Positions 6,108 through 8,256 of a stretch of DNA of 8,256 nt are shown here, piece by piece. Location: assembly GCA_028289505.1 (NCBI GenBank), contig JANQPK010000177.1:1-8256 (forward strand), in the 5' to 3' direction. Position 1 is the stretch's first letter. Every line of letters starts with the position of its first letter. The DNA is from Cyclobacteriaceae bacterium (lineage in GTDB: Bacteria; Bacteroidota; Bacteroidia; Cytophagales; Cyclobacteriaceae). The position numbers were made by a program, and so were the translations under genes. Under the pieces are notes generated by a model. The model was not told the DNA's origin, did no database searches, and worked only from the letters and a program-made list of their open reading frames with translations.

Positions 6108-7081
6108 GGATGAATATTGCGCACCCGTTCCCCCTGGACTGGTGAATAGTCCTGTTTAACTATTCCATTCACTTCAATATGGTCAAAATAACTGGTTGCA
6201 CCGGTGGGATGGAACAGGTTGGCTACATTCTGTACGATAAAATGCAAATGTGGTACTGTGGAATACCCAGAATTTCCACACCGTGCTATGGTGTCTCCCT
6301 GATGCACCATTTGACCGGGCTCCACCTTTATGGATTCACTTTGCAGATGGGCCAGCAATAGGTATTCATTTCGCTGAGTCCGTAGCACTACAGCATTGCC
6401 ATAGGTATCAGTGGCCTTTGGCCTTCCAATTGGATTGTCTTCTATACCGGAAATCACATTTATCACCTTGGCATCGCAAGATGCAATCACTGGCTGGCCA
6501 AAAGCGTAAAAATCTTGGTTGCTCTTACCATCAGTACGGAAGGCTTTCCCTACTTGATCTCTAATGGTAAAGTCTATGGCACCTTTCATATTTCGATAGG
6601 CATTATGATAGTTCTGAGCAACATCGGTCCCTCCCCATTTCACGTACCACTCCCCGTGAAAAGGCAAACTCAAAGGAGTTTCATTCCGCTCCAAGATAGG
6701 AAGACTATCAGGATAGTGGGTATCTATCTTGTAGGAGATCAAGTTACATTGATCATCAACCTGAAAAACCAAGTCCATGGCAGTATGTTCATGAATACTA
6801 ATGTAGGACATGCTACTTCCTTCCTGAGTCGAAAGCCGCATTCCCTGAATGGTTCCAGCGGTGCTATACACATAGGTTAGGTTATTGACTAACCTGTTTA
6901 TTTGTGCTTTTTGAAGGGCTCTGGGTTGAAATAGTGAGACAATTCCACGGAAATCTTGACCATTAAATCGTTTTATAAACTCCCTGGTAGTTTTTTGGCA
7001 AACATGTTGGGGCTCTGAACTACAGCTAGTAAATAGTGGCTCAGTTATCAGCAGCGTTAGTATGGTTAAGAGAATTCTCAA
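6104..7081 (-). CDS. M23-family peptidase-like lipoprotein with N-terminal DUF3887-like domain
   Basis: 325 residues. A lipoprotein signal ends at Cys20 (LLITEPLFTSC, then SSEP), so it is anchored in the envelope. Residues about 28-120 resemble a DUF3887/NTF2-like domain (FIKRFNGQDFRGIVSLFQP). From about 140 there is an M23 (LytM-type) domain: GAIDF with Asp170, YAFGQPVIASCDAKVINV (192-209), LAHL with His245, GDTIARCGNSG (262-272) and HLHF with His278 and His280. M23 enzymes are zinc endopeptidases that cut peptidoglycan cross-links or Gly-rich peptides. The usual first zinc ligand of HxxxD is Lys166 here; a His is present earlier (His159, NYHN). I recall related M23 proteins with YAxDF in this place, so it may be a subfamily feature or reduced activity. 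The start is TTG 7081: an in-frame TAA lies directly upstream, and no ATG follows before the signal peptide. Its stop overlaps that of the folate gene. Confidence 0.85.
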   Translation of the reverse strand: MRILLTILTLLITEPLFTSCSSEPQHVCQKTTREFIKRFNGQDFRGIVSLFQPRALQKAQINRLVNNLTYVYSTAGTIQGMRLSTQEGSSMSYISIHEHTAMDLVFQVDDQCNLISYKIDTHYPDSLPILERNETPLSLPFHGEWYVKWGGTDVAQNYHNAYRNMKGAIDFTIRDQVGKAFRTDGKSNQDFYAFGQPVIASCDAKVINVISGIEDNPIGRPKATDTYGNAVVLRTQRNEYLLLAHLQSESIKVEPGQMVHQGDTIARCGNSGYSTVPHLHFIVQNVANLFHPTGATSYFDHIEVNGIVKQDYSPVQGERVRNIHP

Positions 7082-7085
7082 TTAC

Positions 7086-7093
7086 CAAAGCTA
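7086..7093 (-). promoter_or_regulatory. Possible -7 promoter element just before the M23 gene
   Basis: On the minus strand this reads TAGCTTTG, an exact TAnnTTTG match. Only 4 nt separate it from the TTG start at 7081, so a transcript from it would be leaderless or nearly so. No TTG sits at the -33 distance. It may be chance, or the promoter may lie further upstream in the divergent gap. Confidence 0.3.
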
Positions 7094-7157
7094 ATATGTC
7101 AAAACTCCTGTAGCTGCATCGGCGGTTAAGTTATCCTATCTTATACTATTGGCAAAG

Positions 7158-7211
7158 TGATTTTTCTGATTCATTTACCTATATTGTGGGCAAACAAAAC
7201 CAGAAAAATCA
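7158..7211. repeat. 11-nt perfect inverted repeat ending at the start codon of the 7211 gene
   Basis: TGATTTTTCTG (7158-7168) and CAGAAAAATCA (7201-7211) are perfect complements separated by 32 nt. The right arm ends on the A of the ATG start codon. If both arms are in the mRNA they would bury the ribosome-binding region; if transcription starts between them the pair could be a protein-binding site. The arms contain a T5/A5 run, so chance is possible. Confidence 0.45.
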
Positions 7212-7798
7212 TGAGAGGTTTACTTTGTATTCTCGCCATATCTACCCTTACCGTAAGCGCCTGTCAATCACAATCCACAAACATTCCCTCCAGTGAGGTT
7301 CAGATCGCTGGAGCTATTCTGGCAGCGCCTGAAGAAATGAGAAACGATGCTCAAGTTCTGGGCTATGATAAAAATGGAGAATTCATTGAACTTAGGGCAG
7401 GTAACAACGAGCTGGTCTGCGTGGCAGATGATCCCAACAAAGAAGGTTTCAGCGCCGCGTGTTACCACAAAAACATGGAACCTTTCATGACTCGAGGAAG
7501 AGAACTTCGAGCAGAGGGTATTGATGGACAATCACTATTCGACCAAAGGGAGGAAGAGGCAAAATCGGGAAAACTGGAAATGCCTACCACTGCCTCGACC
7601 TTGCATGTTTTATCTGGCAGTGCGTTTTCAACTGACTCCATGGCCGTGGTGGATGCTCATTATCGGTACGTGGTTTATATCCCATTTTCCACTTCGGAAT
7701 CTACAGGTTTACCAACCAAACCAAGAGCTCCCGGAGAACCTTGGATCATGGATCCCGGCACCCACAGGGCGCATATCATGATCACCCCTCCCAAATGA
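7211..7798 (+). CDS. Uncharacterised lipoprotein
   Basis: 195 residues from ATG 7211. MRGLLCILAISTLTVSAC (1-18) is a clean lipoprotein signal with lipobox VSAC and lipidated Cys18, followed by a Ser/Gln-rich tether (19-29), so it is an envelope lipoprotein. I do not recognise a named family. Conspicuous stretches are GAILAAPEEMRNDAQVLGY (34-52), LVCVADDP (68-75) and SAACYHKNMEPFMTRGRELRAEG (81-103). RYVVYIPF (152-159) and a closing GEPWIMDPGTHRAHIMI (175-191) follow. Cys70 and Cys84 could form a disulfide after export; His86, His150, His185 and His188 could bind metal or ligand. The MEPFMTRGRELRA segment feels like a conserved family core, but this is an impression. A frame extension to GTG 7157 would put 18 residues ahead of the signal peptide, so it is rejected. 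The gene is divergent from the M23 lipoprotein across a 129-nt gap and shares its cell location. Confidence 0.8.
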   Translation: MRGLLCILAISTLTVSACQSQSTNIPSSEVQIAGAILAAPEEMRNDAQVLGYDKNGEFIELRAGNNELVCVADDPNKEGFSAACYHKNMEPFMTRGRELRAEGIDGQSLFDQREEEAKSGKLEMPTTASTLHVLSGSAFSTDSMAVVDAHYRYVVYIPFSTSESTGLPTKPRAPGEPWIMDPGTHRAHIMITPPK

Positions 7799-7819
7799 CC
7801 CTGGCTGTACAGGAATTTC

Positions 7820-7936
7820 CAAATGACAAAAATCAAATAACTTCCAAAATTCAATTGTTAAATTCCAATTGATCGACAATGAAAATATCAGAACTTGTGA
7901 TTTGAAGTTTAGTTGAAATTTGGGATTTGTCATTTG
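7820..7936. repeat. Imperfect inverted repeat in a low-complexity TTCCAA/TTTG intergenic region
   Basis: The 131-nt gap between two convergent genes contains arms 7820-7838 and 7918-7936 that pair at 16 of 19 positions (CAAATGACAAA...CAAAT against its complement). Inside are further TTCCAA copies at 7842 and 7863, and one at 7817. The right arm supplies the TGA stop of the minus-strand aminotransferase gene. It could act as a two-way transcription end, though the loop of 79 nt is long and neither arm is followed by a typical T run. I recall TTTGGAATTTG-type stretches between genes of many Bacteroidota; that is memory, not a search result. Confidence 0.55.
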
Positions 7937-8256
7937 TCTTTTGCAGTGAGGGCATCAATACACTCAATAGTATAATCTATCTCCTCCTGACTAGTATACA
8001 TATTGATTCCCATTCTAGTGACTCCACCTTGTTCCAAATAACCCAGTACCTCAATTGCCCGCTGGGCATAAAAATGACCATCCCAGGCACAAATGCTTTT
8101 AGTGGCCAGAAATTGGCAAACCTCTGCTGCGGTGTAACCCTCAAAAGCGAATGATACAGTAGGTGTATGCCATTTAGCATCAGGTAATGGGCCAACTACC
8201 TGCAGTCGCTCTTTACTTGACAACGCTGTGTAGAGCCTATTAAATAAATCAAACTC
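7930..8256 (-). CDS. Cysteine desulfurase-like class V aminotransferase, C-terminal part, cut by right edge
   Basis: 108 residues are visible, open to the window edge, ending at TGA 7930-7932. The full family length is about 400-430, so about a quarter is present. Seen here are PTVSFAFEGYTAAEVCQFLATKSICAWDGHFYAQRAIEVLGY and then GGVTRMGINMYTSQEEIDYTIECIDAL. This matches the C-terminal domain of PLP-dependent class V aminotransferases of the cysteine desulfurase-like (SufS-related, TIGR01976) group: a strand with the phrase on a GI form in a WDG-YA setting, then RxG...YTS-EEID. The PLP lysine and any catalytic cysteine would lie beyond the edge. These proteins are often annotated as cysteine desulfurases, but real activity is unproven for the group. 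The gene is convergent with the uncharacterised lipoprotein gene. A TTG at 8223 is inside the frame and is not the start. Confidence 0.82.
   Translation of the reverse strand, partial: EFDLFNRLYTALSSKERLQVVGPLPDAKWHTPTVSFAFEGYTAAEVCQFLATKSICAWDGHFYAQRAIEVLGYLEQGGVTRMGINMYTSQEEIDYTIECIDALTAKDK

Noticed and set aside
6179..6880. Overlapping plus-strand open frames opposite the M23 gene
   Set aside because: They are antisense shadows; the minus frame has the lipobox, HLHF and other M23 features.
7157..7210. GTG 7157 as start of the uncharacterised lipoprotein
   Set aside because: It would bury the lipoprotein signal behind 18 residues; ATG 7211 gives a normal signal peptide.
2550..8256. A sulfur-metabolism island formed by rimO, bshC and the desulfurase-like gene
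   Set aside because: The genes are in different transcription units and directions with unrelated genes between them; the chemistry link is superficial.

Overview
The window looks like a piece of chromosome from a Bacteroidota bacterium, most likely a Cytophagia-type marine or soil lineage. The main evidence is an adjacent pair of Bacteroidota-specific envelope proteins (DUF6452 and DUF6048). A bacillithiol-synthesis gene (bshC), exact matches to the Bacteroidota -7 promoter element TAnnTTTG, little Shine-Dalgarno sequence before genes, and several lipoproteins fit the same picture. Base composition is moderately AT-rich and looks even across the window. I see no insertion sequence, phage gene, tRNA, rRNA or CRISPR array.

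Layout. Positions 1-1168 (minus strand): a sugar phosphate isomerase/epimerase-type TIM-barrel protein, cut by the left edge, lies 11 nt downstream of a gluconate 5-dehydrogenase-like SDR enzyme; this looks like part of a sugar-acid catabolic operon. Positions 1243-2434 (minus): a DUF6452 lipoprotein overlaps a DUF6048 outer-membrane-type protein by 20 nt. Positions 2435-2549: a divergent intergenic region with a good -7 element for the DUF6452 gene, a short AT hairpin and a 25-nt mirror repeat. Positions 2550-3875 (plus): rimO, which must start at TTG. Positions 3965-6107 (plus): bshC overlapping a 5-formyltetrahydrofolate cyclo-ligase gene. Positions 6104-7081 (minus): an M23-family lipoprotein whose stop codon overlaps the cyclo-ligase stop. 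Positions 7211-7798 (plus): an unrecognised lipoprotein transcribed divergently from it. Positions 7930-8256 (minus): the C-terminal end of a cysteine desulfurase-like class V aminotransferase.

How the genes fit together. Most of the window is core metabolism and housekeeping: S12 methylthiolation (RimO), the last step of bacillithiol synthesis (BshC), folate one-carbon salvage and sugar-acid oxidation. Three proteins have sulfur-related chemistry (RimO, BshC and the desulfurase-like protein), but they are not in one operon and I do not claim a pathway. The least understood material is the DUF6452/DUF6048 pair, the M23 protein that lacks the usual first zinc-ligand histidine, and the unrecognised lipoprotein next to it. 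I found no convincing new multi-gene system; the findings below are local oddities and testable small points.
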